DNA from: Alphaproteobacteria bacterium
GTDB taxonomy: Bacteria > Pseudomonadota > Alphaproteobacteria > Rhodobacterales > Rhodobacteraceae
Direction of reading: 5' to 3'
Length of the DNA stretch: 64,000 bases
Assembly: GCA_030427405.1 (NCBI GenBank)
Contig: JAUHXK010000009.1
Span: 124,001-188,000 of the forward strand
Within the stretch, counting starts at the first letter, position 1. Each line of letters starts with the position of its first letter. The position numbers and the translations under genes are program-made. Positions 48,017-56,718 of this stretch are shown here, piece after piece. A model generated the notes under the pieces. It had not been told where the DNA came from. It ran no database searches and worked only from the letters and a program-made list of their open reading frames with translations.

Positions 48017-48805
48017 ATGATCGTCGTCGAAGACGTGCATAAGCATTTCGGCGGGTTTCATGCGGTGGATGGGGCATCGCTGGAAATCCAAAAAGGCTCA
48101 ATCACCGGCCTGATCGGGCCGAACGGAGCCGGAAAAACCACTCTTTTCAACGTGATCGCGGGCGTTCTTCCTCCGACGTCGGGCCGTGTCTCCATGGATG
48201 GCGAAGACATCACCGGCCTGCCCCCGCACGAGCTGTTTCACAAGGGCCTGCTGCGCACCTTTCAGATCGCGCATGAGTTCTCGTCGATGTCCTGCCGCGA
48301 GAACCTGATGATGGTGCCGGGCGCACAATCAGGTGAATCGCTGTGGAACACCTGGTTCGGGCGCAAACGGATCGCCAACGAAGAACGCGCCCTGCGCGCC
48401 AAGGCCGATGAGGTGCTGGAGTTTCTGACCATCGAACACCTGGCCGACCACAAGGCCGGTCAGGTCTCGGGCGGGCAGAAAAAACTGCTGGAGCTTGGCC
48501 GCACCATGATGGTCGACGCCAAGATCGTGTTCCTGGATGAGGTTGGCGCAGGTGTGAATCGGACCCTGCTGATGACCATTGCCGACACCATCCTGCGCCT
48601 GAACAAGGAACGCGGATATACTTTCGTGGTCATCGAGCATGACATGGATTTCATCGGCAAGATCTGCGACCCGGTCATCTGTATGGCCGAGGGCAAGGTA
48701 CTGGCCGAGGGCACGCTGGACGAGATCAAAGCCAATGAACACGTGATCGAGGCCTATCTGGGCACCGGCCTGAAAAACAAGGACAAGCTGGAGGCCGGGG
48801 CGTGA
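48017..48805 (+). CDS. Branched-chain-type ABC transporter ATPase (LivG-like, second system)
   Basis: 262 aa. MIVVEDVHKHFGGFHAVDGA; Walker A GPNGAGKTT; signature VSGGQKKLLELGRTM; Walker B IVFLDEVGAGVN; C-terminal VIEHDMDFIGKICDPVICMA typical of LivG. The track adds 23 codons; ATG 48017 is preceded by TAGGGGATAAG. Ends in a GTGA overlap with the second ATPase. Confidence 0.94.
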   Translation: MIVVEDVHKHFGGFHAVDGASLEIQKGSITGLIGPNGAGKTTLFNVIAGVLPPTSGRVSMDGEDITGLPPHELFHKGLLRTFQIAHEFSSMSCRENLMMVPGAQSGESLWNTWFGRKRIANEERALRAKADEVLEFLTIEHLADHKAGQVSGGQKKLLELGRTMMVDAKIVFLDEVGAGVNRTLLMTIADTILRLNKERGYTFVVIEHDMDFIGKICDPVICMAEGKVLAEGTLDEIKANEHVIEAYLGTGLKNKDKLEAGA

Positions 48806-49632
48806 GCGACAATCCATATCACGACGACAAAGGCAACAAGGACCGCTCGATCGCCAATACACATGGCGCCGGAACCATGACACCCGCGCATCGCAAAAGC
48901 GGTGAAACCCACAAGGTCGAAGGCGGCCCCTTTTTGATTGGCGACACCATGACGGGGGGGTACGGCAAGGGGCCGGACATCCTGCATGACTGCACGATCG
49001 CAGTCGACAAGGGCGAAATCGCCGTGATCGTCGGCCCGAACGGGGCAGGAAAATCCACCGCGATGAAGGCCGTGTTCGGGATGCTGGACGTCCGCGCGGG
49101 CGCGGTGCGGCTGGATGGCGAAGACATCACAAACCTGACCCCGCAAGACCGGGTTCAGCGGGGCATGGGCTTTGTGCCTCAGACGTCGAACATTTTCACG
49201 TCAATGACGGTGGAAGAGAACCTCGAAATGGGTGCATTCATCCGCCGCGACGATTTCAGCCAGACGATGGAGCAGGTCTATGACCTGTTCCCTATTCTGC
49301 GCGACAAGCGCAACCAAGCGGCCGGAGAGCTGTCGGGCGGCCAGCGCCAGCAGGTCGCCGTGGGCCGCGCACTGATGACCCAGCCCAAGGTGCTGATGCT
49401 GGACGAACCCACCGCTGGTGTCTCGCCCATCGTGATGGACGAGCTTTTCGACCGGATCATCGAGGTCTCGCGCACCGGTCTGCCGATCCTGATGGTCGAA
49501 CAGAATGCCCGTCAGGCGCTGGAGATCGCGGACAAGGGATATGTGCTGGTTCAGGGGCGGAATGCCTATACCGGCACGGGCAAGGAACTGCTGGCCGATC
49601 CCGAGGTTCGTAAGAGTTTCTTGGGGGGGTGA
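48802..49632 (+). CDS. Branched-chain-type ABC transporter ATPase (LivF-like), N-terminally extended, GTG start
   Basis: 276 aa. The ABC core starts at about residue 40 (GPFLIGDTMTGGYGKGPDIL): Walker A VGPNGAGKS, signature LSGGQRQQVAVGRALMTQPK, Walker B VLMLDEPTAGVSP. The first ~40 residues (MSDNPYHDDKGNKDRSIANT) are polar and not part of the usual LivF, which is about 235 aa. GTG start in a GTGA overlap with the upstream ATPase. The extension may be disordered. Confidence 0.93.
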   Translation: MSDNPYHDDKGNKDRSIANTHGAGTMTPAHRKSGETHKVEGGPFLIGDTMTGGYGKGPDILHDCTIAVDKGEIAVIVGPNGAGKSTAMKAVFGMLDVRAGAVRLDGEDITNLTPQDRVQRGMGFVPQTSNIFTSMTVEENLEMGAFIRRDDFSQTMEQVYDLFPILRDKRNQAAGELSGGQRQQVAVGRALMTQPKVLMLDEPTAGVSPIVMDELFDRIIEVSRTGLPILMVEQNARQALEIADKGYVLVQGRNAYTGTGKELLADPEVRKSFLGG

Positions 49633-49717
49633 GGCCAGTGATTGCAATGCTTGTATTTCCTCTCTGTGCATCGAAACCAAAAAGCCAAACGAACTTGGAA
49701 AATGAGGTAACGAACTA

Positions 49718-50728
49718 ATGGACTTCCTCAACGCCCTTGTGGCGCTCTCCAACTTCGTTCTTGTTCCCGCAATCGCCTATGGCAGCCAGTTGGCGCTGGG
49801 CGCTCTGGGGGTGACACTGATCTATGGCATCCTGCGGTTCTCGAACTTTGCCCATGGCGATACGATGGCCTTTGGCGCGATGATCGCCGTGCTGGTCACG
49901 TGGGGCCTGCAGGCCGCCGGGGTCAGTTTCGGGCCGTTGCCGACGGCTCTGCTTGCCCTGCCCTTCGCCATTCTGGGCTGCATCGTTCTGGTGTTGATTA
50001 CTGACCGACTGGTCTATCGCTTTTACCGCGAACAAAAGGCCAAGCCGGTCATTCTGGTGATCGTGTCGATGGGCGTGATGTTCATCATGAACGGTCTGGT
50101 GCGGTTCATCATCGGGCCGGATGATCAAAGGTTCTCGGACGGGGCGCGTTTCATTGTCTCGGCGCGGGATTTCAAAGCTATGACCGGGCTGCGCGAAGGT
50201 TTGGCGATCAAAACCTCTCAGGGCATTACCGTGATCGTGGCCGTTGTCGCCGTGGCGCTGTTGTTCTGGTTCCTGAACAAGACCCGCACCGGCAAGTCGA
50301 TGCGCGCCTATTCAGACAATGAGGATCTGGCGCTGCTGTCCGGCATCAACCCCGAGCGTGTGGTGATGATCACATGGATCATCGTCGCGGCCCTGGCGAC
50401 AACGGCGGGCGTCCTTTACGGGCTCGACAAAAGCTTCAAGCCCTTCGTTTATTTCCAGCTTCTGCTGCCAATCTTTGCCTCGGCCATCGTTGGCGGGCTT
50501 GGCAGCCCTCTGGGGGCCATTGCGGGCGGGTTCATAATCGCCTTTTCCGAGGTGACCATCACCTATGCCTGGAAGAAAGTGCTGACCTACCTGGCGCCAG
50601 AAGGTCTGGAGCCGTCGGGATTGGTGCAGTTCCTTTCCACCGACTACAAGTTCGCGGTCAGCTTCGTGATCCTGCTGATTGTTCTTCTGTTTAAGCCCAC
50701 CGGCCTGTTCAAAGGGAAAGCGGTATGA
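49718..50728 (+). CDS. Branched-chain-type ABC transporter permease (LivH-like, second system)
   Basis: 336 aa. The N-terminal helix SQLALGALGVTLIYGILRFS and FAHGDTMAFGAMIAVLV carry the LivH pattern (NFAHGD). SAIVGGLGSPLGAIAGGFII is the C-terminal EAA-like loop. About eight hydrophobic helices. Its stop overlaps the ATG of the next permease. Confidence 0.93.
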   Translation: MDFLNALVALSNFVLVPAIAYGSQLALGALGVTLIYGILRFSNFAHGDTMAFGAMIAVLVTWGLQAAGVSFGPLPTALLALPFAILGCIVLVLITDRLVYRFYREQKAKPVILVIVSMGVMFIMNGLVRFIIGPDDQRFSDGARFIVSARDFKAMTGLREGLAIKTSQGITVIVAVVAVALLFWFLNKTRTGKSMRAYSDNEDLALLSGINPERVVMITWIIVAALATTAGVLYGLDKSFKPFVYFQLLLPIFASAIVGGLGSPLGAIAGGFIIAFSEVTITYAWKKVLTYLAPEGLEPSGLVQFLSTDYKFAVSFVILLIVLLFKPTGLFKGKAV

Positions 50729-52038
50729 CCGAGCCCGTCAAAAACACTCTGCTTTTCGCCATTGTCGGCGGCCTGATCCTGTTGACCGGTTTCACGCAAA
50801 GCTGGAACACGGCAATCCTGATCCTGAACATGGGGCTGATCTCGGCCATCATGGCCATCGGGGTGAACCTGCAATGGGGCTTTGCCGGACTTTTCAACGT
50901 CGGCGTCATGGGTTTCGTGGCGCTGGGCGGTCTGGCGGTCGTGCTGGTTTCGACGCCGCCGACACCTGGTGCGTGGTCCGCCGGGGGCTATGGCATTGTC
51001 CTGGCGCTGTTGCTGGGGGCTGCAACCGTGGTCGCCGCAGTTCTGGTTGCGACCCGCATGCCAAAAGGCCGGGCTCAGACCCTGGCCATCATTGCGATCC
51101 TGATCGTCGGGTTCTTTGTCTACCGCGCGGTGTTTGATCCCAGCATTGCAGCGGTCGAGGCCATCGATCCCGCAATTGCCGGGAATATCGGCGGTCTGAA
51201 CCTGCCGGTGTTGCTGGCCTGGCCTGCCGGTGGATTGCTTGCCGCCGGGGCCGCATGGCTGATCGGCAAGACCGCCTTGGGGCTGCGCTCGGACTATCTG
51301 GCGATTGCCACGCTGGGGATCGCTGAAATCATCATCGCGGTCATGAAGAACGAAGATTGGCTGGCCCGTGGCGTCAAGAATGTCTACGGAATCCCGCGCC
51401 CCGCACCCGTAGTGGGTTACGAGGTCGACCTGCAACAGGATCCCGGATTTATCGCCCGCGCCGACTGGCTTGGCCTGGACCCGGTCACCGCTTCGACCCT
51501 GTCCGTCAAACTTGGCTATTCGCTGTTGTTCATGGTCGTATTGCTGGCCCTGCTATGGATGGCCCAAATGGCCTTGCGCAGCCCCTGGGGCCGCATGATG
51601 CGCGCCATTCGCGACAATGAGGTCGCGGCCGAGGCAATGGGCAAGGATGTCACTCGCCGCCACCTGCAAATCTTTGTGCTGGGATCAGCCATCTGCGGCA
51701 TTGCAGGGGCGATGATGACCACACTGGACGGACAGCTGACCCCCAGCGCCTATCAACCGCTGCGCTTTACCTTTCTGGTCTGGGTGATGGTGATCGTCGG
51801 CGGGTCAGGCAACAATTTCGGCGCCGTGCTGGGCGCGTTTCTGATCTGGTTCCTGTGGGTTCAGGTCGAACCCATCGGGCTGTGGCTGATGAACCTGATC
51901 ACGACCGGCATGCCGGATGGCAGCGCGCTGAAATCCCACCTGATAGACAGCGCGGCCCATATGCGTCTGTTTACCATGGGATTGATTCTGCTGCTTGTTC
52001 TCAGATTCAGCCCAAGGGGTCTGATCCCCGAGAAATAG
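50725..52038 (+). CDS. Branched-chain-type ABC transporter permease (LivM-like), enlarged
   Basis: 437 aa, against about 320-365 for most LivM. The first helix block ends NLQWGFAGLFNVGVMGFVAL, the LivM signature. A region of about 100 residues (around 110-230) adds two hydrophobic stretches and a loop before the core YLAIATLGIAEIIIAVMKNE; MVIVGGSGNNFGAVLGAFLI is near the C-terminus. Overlaps the upstream permease by four bases. Followed after 77 bases by a long perfect inverted repeat. Confidence 0.92.
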   Translation: MTEPVKNTLLFAIVGGLILLTGFTQSWNTAILILNMGLISAIMAIGVNLQWGFAGLFNVGVMGFVALGGLAVVLVSTPPTPGAWSAGGYGIVLALLLGAATVVAAVLVATRMPKGRAQTLAIIAILIVGFFVYRAVFDPSIAAVEAIDPAIAGNIGGLNLPVLLAWPAGGLLAAGAAWLIGKTALGLRSDYLAIATLGIAEIIIAVMKNEDWLARGVKNVYGIPRPAPVVGYEVDLQQDPGFIARADWLGLDPVTASTLSVKLGYSLLFMVVLLALLWMAQMALRSPWGRMMRAIRDNEVAAEAMGKDVTRRHLQIFVLGSAICGIAGAMMTTLDGQLTPSAYQPLRFTFLVWVMVIVGGSGNNFGAVLGAFLIWFLWVQVEPIGLWLMNLITTGMPDGSALKSHLIDSAAHMRLFTMGLILLLVLRFSPRGLIPEK

Positions 52039-52114
52039 TTCTCGTTTCATTCACATTGGCGAGATAACGCCGCGTAACAGGACAGGTTTCTTGATTGGCG
52101 CGCGTAAATTTCTT

Positions 52115-52158
52115 ATGCCGGTACACCACTGCATGTTTCAGCGGTGGAGTACCGGCAT
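52115..52158. repeat. Strong inverted repeat downstream of the second liv-type operon
   Basis: ATGCCGGTAC and GTACCGGCAT pair perfectly, and inside them another seven pairs form after one mismatch, loop ATGTTTCA. No T-run, so not a standard terminator. It could be a 3' stability hairpin or a REP-like element. Confidence 0.7.
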
Positions 52159-52225
52159 TCACTCACACCACTTGCCGATCTGTAACGATCAATTCTGTTG
52201 ACACCAAAAAGAGAACAATTTCGTG

Positions 52226-52480
52226 ATGAAAACCCCCCTGATCAAAACCGCCGGGCTTCTGCCCGTTCTGGCGATGCTGACCGCTTGCATCCCGACCCCC
52301 GAGGAACTGGAAACCACACCAGTCAAGGTTCAGACGCCCAAGGGCGTGGTGACCTGTCAGCTTTATCGTCCCGACCGGATTTCGTGGGACCGGGCAATTG
52401 ATTTCCCTGCGACAAAGATGTCGGTCCCCGAGGCGGACGCCTATTGCAAACAGGAAGGCCAGCGCCGGCTGAACCGCTAG
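52226..52480 (+). CDS. Small lipoprotein, function unknown
   Basis: 84 aa. Signal peptide MKTPLIKTAGLLPVLAMLTA ends in lipobox LTAC (Cys ~21), so it should be lipidated and held in the envelope; the residue after Cys is Ile, not Asp, which favours outer-membrane sorting by the E. coli rule. The mature part has two more Cys (VTCQLYRP and DAYCKQEG) that could form a disulphide. GTG 52223 is one codon upstream. It sits alone between a liv-type operon and a HerA-like gene. Confidence 0.8.
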   Translation: MKTPLIKTAGLLPVLAMLTACIPTPEELETTPVKVQTPKGVVTCQLYRPDRISWDRAIDFPATKMSVPEADAYCKQEGQRRLNR

Positions 52481-52487
52481 GCGCATT

Positions 52488-52524
52488 GACGCCCGGCTTG
52501 GGGCCACCGACCCCGCCGGGCGTC
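52488..52524. terminator. Inverted repeat between the lipoprotein gene and the HerA-like gene
   Basis: GACGCCCGGC / GCCGGGCGTC, 10-bp perfect stem and 17-base loop, between convergent genes. No T-run on either strand. Confidence 0.5.
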
Positions 52525-52536
52525 GGCTGACGCTAT

Positions 52537-54084
52537 CTATCTGGCGCGAAACAGGCCGCCCAGAATTCCGCGCACGATCCGCCGACCGGTGGTGCCTTTC
52601 AGTTCCTTGATGACGGCCTGGCTCATGGCGCTGGCAAAACTGTCGGTCTTCCGCGTTTTTCGCGCAGTGGATCGCCCGACCCTGCTGCCGCTGTACCTGC
52701 GCGCCGAAGCGAATTCACGCTGCATCGGCGATTGCTGTTCCACGACCTCTTCTGCCTCGGCGGCCTCGGCCTCGCGCGCGGCCTGTTCGGCCCTTGCCTG
52801 CAAGATCTCATAAGCCGATTTGCGGTCAACGGCAGTGTCATATTTTCCAGCCATCGGCGAGCGGACCATAATCGCCGTGCGTTCGGCATCGGTAATCGGC
52901 CCCAATTGCGATGCGGGCGGGCGGATCAAGGTGCGTTCAACCACTCCGGGCACGCCCTTTTTCTGCAGCATCGAGGTGACGGCCTCACCGACGCCGACCT
53001 CGCGAATGGCGGCCTCGGTATCGAATTCGGGGTTCTCACGATAGGTTTCCGCAGCCAGCCGCAAATTCTTGCGATCCCGTGCCGTGAAGGCACGCAGCGC
53101 GTGCTGGACCCTGTTCCCCAATTGCCCAAGGATGTCTTCGGGAATATCCGCCGGGTTCTGGGTGATGAAATACACACCCACCCCCTTGGACCGGATCAGC
53201 CGGGCAACCTGTTCCACCTTATCCACCAACACCTTGGGCGCGTCTTCGAACAACAGATGCGCCTCGTCAAAAAAGAAAACCAGCTTTGGTTTCTCGGGGT
53301 CACCAACCTCGGGCAGTTCTTCGAACAATTCGCTCAGCAGCCACAGAAGGAAGGTCGCGTACAGTCGCGGCGCCCCCATCAGTTTGTCCGACGCAAGGAT
53401 GTTGACCATCCCCTGCCCAGCCGCATCGGTGCGCATCAGGTCGGACAGGGCCAGCGCCGGTTCGCCAAACAAGCTGTTGCCGCCCTGATTTTCCAGGACC
53501 AGCAACCTGCGTTGAATGGCCCCGATCGACGCGGTGGACACGTTCCCATAGCGCAGAGACAGTTTCGATCTGTTTTCACCGATCCAGACCAGCAGGGATT
53601 GCAGGTCCTTGAGGTCCAAAAGCGGCAAGCCCTCTTCGTCCGCAACACGGAACGCGATGTTCAGGATGCCTTCCTGGGCTTCGCTCAGTTCAAGAAGGCG
53701 CGACAACAGTAAAGGGCCCATCTCGGTCACAGTTGTTCTTACCGGGTGACCCTGGTTGCCGAACAGGTCCCAAAACGTCACCGGACAGGCCCCGTAGGCA
53801 TAGTCGGACAGGCCGATTCGTCCGGCCCGTTCCATAAAGGCCGAATGCAGCTTGTGGGTATCGCTGCCCGACAGTGCAAGCCCGGACAAGTCGCCTTTGA
53901 CATCGGACAGGAACACCGGCACGCCGGCCTTGGAAAACCCTTCTGCCAGGATCTGCAACGTCACGGTCTTACCGGTTCCGGTCGCCCCTGCGATCAATCC
54001 GTGGCGGTTTGCGTATTTCAGCGCAAGCTCTTCGGGTTGCCCATACTCGGCACCTGCACCGCCAATAAAAATGCTGTCACTCAT
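52537..54084 (-). CDS. HerA-like ATPase, DUF853 family (YjgR-like)
   Basis: 515 aa AAA/RecA-fold ATPase. Walker [13 protein letters not shown] (~33), Walker [17 protein letters not shown], then a helix-rich C-terminal region with coiled Ala/Glu repeats ([20 protein letters not shown]) and a basic tail. DUF853 proteins are cytoplasmic relatives of HerA translocases with unclear function; no nuclease partner (NurA) is present here. Divergent from the 471-bp region with two orphan terminators. Confidence 0.9.
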   Translation of the reverse strand: MSDSIFIGGAGAEYGQPEELALKYANRHGLIAGATGTGKTVTLQILAEGFSKAGVPVFLSDVKGDLSGLALSGSDTHKLHSAFMERAGRIGLSDYAYGACPVTFWDLFGNQGHPVRTTVTEMGPLLLSRLLELSEAQEGILNIAFRVADEEGLPLLDLKDLQSLLVWIGENRSKLSLRYGNVSTASIGAIQRRLLVLENQGGNSLFGEPALALSDLMRTDAAGQGMVNILASDKLMGAPRLYATFLLWLLSELFEELPEVGDPEKPKLVFFFDEAHLLFEDAPKVLVDKVEQVARLIRSKGVGVYFITQNPADIPEDILGQLGNRVQHALRAFTARDRKNLRLAAETYRENPEFDTEAAIREVGVGEAVTSMLQKKGVPGVVERTLIRPPASQLGPITDAERTAIMVRSPMAGKYDTAVDRKSAYEILQARAEQAAREAEAAEAEEVVEQQSPMQREFASARRYSGSRVGRSTARKTRKTDSFASAMSQAVIKELKGTTGRRIVRGILGGLFRAR

Positions 54085-54137
54085 GTATTTTCTGTCCCGA
54101 TTAGCACCGATCTGAGGCCAGCATACAAACTTAACCT

Positions 54138-54154
54138 TTGACTGCGATAGTCAA
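54138..54154. promoter_or_regulatory. Inverted repeat TTGACT-N5-AGTCAA upstream of the HerA-like gene
   Basis: Perfect 6-bp arms around GCGAT, 53 bp before the HerA-like start and just before the first small-RNA candidate. Could be an operator or overlap a -35. Confidence 0.45.
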
Positions 54155-54155
54155 T

Positions 54156-54234
54156 TTACCGCTTCCGCGTCGCTGCGTGGGGGTGGTTTACTTCCTCCCT
54201 GTCGACTGGCCGTGCCCTCGGGCACGGCTTTTTT
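54156..54234 (+). ncRNA. Candidate small RNA 1 with anti-Shine-Dalgarno-like motif
   Basis: Ends in an intrinsic terminator (GCCGTGCC / GGCACGGC, T6). Upstream is TTCCTCCCT, complementary to Shine-Dalgarno sequences and like the CCUCCUCCC motifs of alphaproteobacterial stress RNAs (CcsR type). No ORF. The 5' end is a guess because no clear -10 is visible. Confidence 0.4.
54209..54234 (+). terminator. Intrinsic terminator of candidate small RNA 1
   Basis: GCCGTGCC / GGCACGGC stem with short loop, followed by six Ts. Confidence 0.8.
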
Positions 54235-54296
54235 GCCGGATAATTGGAAACCGCCTGAATTTCCCCCGCGCGAACATTAAATTTTGACGTTAGCAG

Positions 54297-54325
54297 TTGA
54301 CCGACGTGATGCCCTTTCGTAACGT
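54297..54325 (+). promoter_or_regulatory. Candidate promoter of small RNA 2
   Basis: TTGACC and TAACGT separated by 17 bases, giving a start near 54332 and a transcript of about 70 nt ending at the second terminator. Confidence 0.45.
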
Positions 54326-54331
54326 CTGCCC

Positions 54332-54401
54332 ATAAATAAGTCGGCCAGTCCGACGGGGAGAAACATTACCGAAAGGGAGCCGTTCGTTCGGCTCCCTTTT
54401 T
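54332..54401 (+). ncRNA. Candidate small RNA 2 (about 70 nt)
   Basis: Follows a good promoter-like pair and ends in a strong terminator. A short stem GTCGG / CCGAC and a purine-rich linker (GGGGAGAAAC) precede the terminator hairpin. No ORF. Confidence 0.4.
54372..54401 (+). terminator. Intrinsic terminator of candidate small RNA 2
   Basis: AAAGGGAGCCG / CGGCTCCCTTT, 11-bp perfect stem, loop TTCGTT, run of five Ts. Confidence 0.85.
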
Positions 54402-54555
54402 CCTTTTCTGAAGATGGGGTTGTGGCGGACTTTTTTCCCATCTTTTGTCGGCGGAAAATCGTATGAATGCGGTGCCGAATACAGCTTTGACCCTGACAGC
54501 GCGGGAACAGGGTGTTAGACCGGGGCAAAAGTCCGATCAGAACTATGAGGCACTT

Positions 54556-55161
54556 ATGATCAAGAAACTGACCCCTATCACCCTTGCGGCGGCCCTGCTC
54601 TGCGGCACCGCGGGGTTTGCGCAGGAAACCGAAGCCCAGCCGGAAGCAGAGGCGCAGCAATCCGGAGAGGTTCCGTCTGACCTGGACCTGGGTGAATCCG
54701 GCCCCCGCGTTGGTGAGCAATACATCAAGGAAACATCAGGCGACTGGGAGGTTTCGTGCATCAAGACCGAAACCGGCGAAGACCCCTGCGCCATGGTCCA
54801 GATCCTCAACGGCCAGCAAGGCGAGCCGATTGCCGAGATCACCGTGGGCAAGCTGCCCGAAGGTGGCGCGGCGGTGGCCTGGGCCAATGTGATCGTCCCG
54901 CTTGAAACCCTGTTGCAGGCGCAGCTTGCGGTGTCGATCGACGGCGCGCCGCGCAAGCTTTACAATTATCATCACTGCGTTCCGATCGGCTGCGTGGCAC
55001 AGCTTGGCCTGACGCAAGGCGATATTGACGCAATGAAGGGCGGCTCAAAGGCGGTTCTGTCGCTGGTGCCCGCACGCCTGCCCGACCAGATTTTGAACAT
55101 GGACATGTCGCTCAGTGGCTTTACCGCCGGGTTTGACGGTCTGGGCGTAAACGTCAACTAA
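54556..55161 (+). CDS. Invasion-associated locus B (IalB) family exported protein
   Basis: 201 aa. Signal peptide MIKKLTPITLAAALLCGTAG ends near FAQ. After an acidic Gln/Glu-rich linker (about 23-45) the IalB domain starts with SGDWEVSCIKTETGEDPCAM; LPEGGAAVAWANVIVPLETL, and the Cys pair HHCVPIGCVAQ fits the family disulphide. Known in Bartonella for erythrocyte entry, but common in free-living alphaproteobacteria, so no virulence is implied. The track start is 37 codons upstream; ATG 54556 has GAGG five bases before. Confidence 0.9.
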   Translation: MIKKLTPITLAAALLCGTAGFAQETEAQPEAEAQQSGEVPSDLDLGESGPRVGEQYIKETSGDWEVSCIKTETGEDPCAMVQILNGQQGEPIAEITVGKLPEGGAAVAWANVIVPLETLLQAQLAVSIDGAPRKLYNYHHCVPIGCVAQLGLTQGDIDAMKGGSKAVLSLVPARLPDQILNMDMSLSGFTAGFDGLGVNVN

Positions 55162-55183
55162 GCTTACGAAACCCGAATGAATC

Positions 55184-55212
55184 GCCGCCGCGCACCCCGC
55201 GGCGGCTTTTTT
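55184..55212 (+). terminator. Intrinsic terminator after the IalB-like gene
   Basis: A 9-bp perfect GC stem (GCCGCCGCG / CGCGGCGGC), loop CACCC, six Ts. It abuts the convergent ketoacyl synthase stop. Confidence 0.85.
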
Positions 55213-56419
55213 ATACCCGTTTCAGGGCCAGCACCGCGTTCAGACCCCCAAAGGCAAATGCATTGCTCAGCGCCACGTCAACACAGGCTTCGCGCGCCTC
55301 GTTTGGTACGACGTCCAGCGCGCATTCCGGATCGGGCTCCTGATAACCGATGGTCGGCGCGATTACCCCGTCACGCAGCGCCATGATACAGGCCAGCAAC
55401 TCAACCGCGCCGGTGCCGCCGATCAGGTGGCCATGCATGGACTTTGTGGACGAAATCATCAGCTCATCCGCGTGGGGCCCGAATACGTCTGCAACCGCCG
55501 CGCATTCGGTCTTGTCATTGGCGGCCGTGCCCGTTCCGTGGGCGTTGATATACCCGACATCGCTGGCGTTCAGCTTTGCGTCGGCCAACGCGCCGGAAAT
55601 GGCCCGCGCTGCGCCCTGTTTGCTGGGCATCACGATATCCGAGGCATCCGATGACATGGCAAAGCCCACGACCTCGCACAGAATATCCGCACCGCGCGCC
55701 CTTGCATGTTCGTAGTCTTCAAACACGAAAATCCCGGCGCCTTCGCCCTGCACCATGCCATTGCGGTTTGCACTGAACGGGCGGCAGGCGTCCTTGGACA
55801 TCACGCGCAACCCTTCCCACGCCTTGACGCCGCCAAAGCACAGCATGGATTCGGACCCGCCTGTAACCATTGCCGGTGCAGCCCCGCTGCGGACCAGCTG
55901 AAAGGCCTGAGCCATTGCGTGGTTGGACGACGCGCAGGCCGTCGAAACCGTAAAGCTGGGGCCCTTGAGGTTGTGTTCCATAGACACATGGCTTGCGGCC
56001 GCATTGTTCATCAGCTTGGGCACGACAAACGGGTGCACCCTGTTCTTGCCGTCTTCATAGACCGAGCGGTAATTGTCGTCCCAGGTGGATACGCCACCAC
56101 CGGCCGTGCCCAGCACCACGCCGGAACGCGCCGCAAGCTCGCCATGAAAAACCAGGCCGGACTGATCGATTGCCTCTTTTGCAGCGGTCAGCGTGAATTG
56201 GGTGAACCTGTCATACAGGGTCATCTGCTGACGGTTGAAACGTCCCTCGGCCTCGAATCCGCGAACCTGGCCGCCGATCTTAATTGCCAGCCGATCTACG
56301 TCACGAAACTCCAGCTCGGATATCCCGCACCGGCCTTCCCGCATGGCCTCCATCGTATCCGAAACCGAATGACCAAGCGAGTTGATGGTGCCGGCACCTG
56401 TAATGACAACGCGTTTCAT
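55211..56419 (-). CDS. Beta-ketoacyl-ACP synthase II-like (KAS, FabF/NodE type)
   Basis: 402 aa condensing enzyme with Cys-His-His triad: Cys ~162 in VSTACASSNHAM, His ~294 in YINAHGTGTAANDKTE, His ~331 in KSMHGHLIGGTGAVE. It elongates acyl-ACP with malonyl-ACP. Beside a dedicated ACP and an LpxD-like acyltransferase it looks like a specialised rather than housekeeping KAS, as in rhizobial acpXL-fabF clusters for very-long-chain lipid A acyls. AAAAGG lies inside the ACP gene end. Confidence 0.93.
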   Translation of the reverse strand: MKRVVITGAGTINSLGHSVSDTMEAMREGRCGISELEFRDVDRLAIKIGGQVRGFEAEGRFNRQQMTLYDRFTQFTLTAAKEAIDQSGLVFHGELAARSGVVLGTAGGGVSTWDDNYRSVYEDGKNRVHPFVVPKLMNNAAASHVSMEHNLKGPSFTVSTACASSNHAMAQAFQLVRSGAAPAMVTGGSESMLCFGGVKAWEGLRVMSKDACRPFSANRNGMVQGEGAGIFVFEDYEHARARGADILCEVVGFAMSSDASDIVMPSKQGAARAISGALADAKLNASDVGYINAHGTGTAANDKTECAAVADVFGPHADELMISSTKSMHGHLIGGTGAVELLACIMALRDGVIAPTIGYQEPDPECALDVVPNEAREACVDVALSNAFAFGGLNAVLALKRV

Positions 56420-56428
56420 AGTCGCTTG

Positions 56429-56686
56429 TCAGACCTTTTCCGATACGAGTTTTTCGATGCCCGCAATGATTGCGGCGACATTGGAAATGTCGAAATCGCT
56501 GGCCGTTGGTTCATTGGCATTGAACGGCACGGTGATGTCGAACTCTTCTTCGATGGCAAAGATGCTTTCTACCAGACCCAGGCTGTCGATACCAAGATCC
56601 TCCAGCGTGCTGTCGGGCGTCACATCCGAGGGTTCAAGCACGGCCTGTTCGGCAATGATTGCGATAACGCGGTCGCTGATGCTCAT
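56429..56686 (-). CDS. Acyl carrier protein (specialised)
   Basis: 85 aa. The phosphopantetheine Ser is at residue ~35 in LGIDSLGLVESIFAIEEEFD. It differs from housekeeping AcpP (usually DSLDTVE). The C-terminal half (NEPTASDFDISNVAAIIAGI) is typical of ACPs. AGGGGA precedes the ATG; it lies 9 bases upstream of the KAS gene and 32 bases after the LpxD-like gene, so the three form one operon on the minus strand. Confidence 0.93.
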   Translation of the reverse strand: MSISDRVIAIIAEQAVLEPSDVTPDSTLEDLGIDSLGLVESIFAIEEEFDITVPFNANEPTASDFDISNVAAIIAGIEKLVSEKV

Positions 56687-56718
56687 GTCGGTCCCCTGGT
56701 TGACGAGTTGGGGATGAT

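Larger units (their letters stand above)
54085..54555. other. 471-bp intergenic region with two plus-strand intrinsic terminators
   Basis: No coding gene fits. On the plus strand it holds two complete terminators, at 54209-54234 and 54372-54401, with no ORF before either. This pattern is what a pair of small RNAs would give. An inverted repeat TTGACTGCGATAGTCAA lies at 54138-54154. The remaining 154 bases are the leader of the IalB-like gene. Confidence 0.6.

Noticed and set aside
54138-54154. FNR-type site reading for TTGACTGCGATAGTCAA
   Set aside because: FNR boxes are TTGAT-N4-ATCAA; here the spacer and the half-site differ, so it is listed only as an unassigned inverted repeat.
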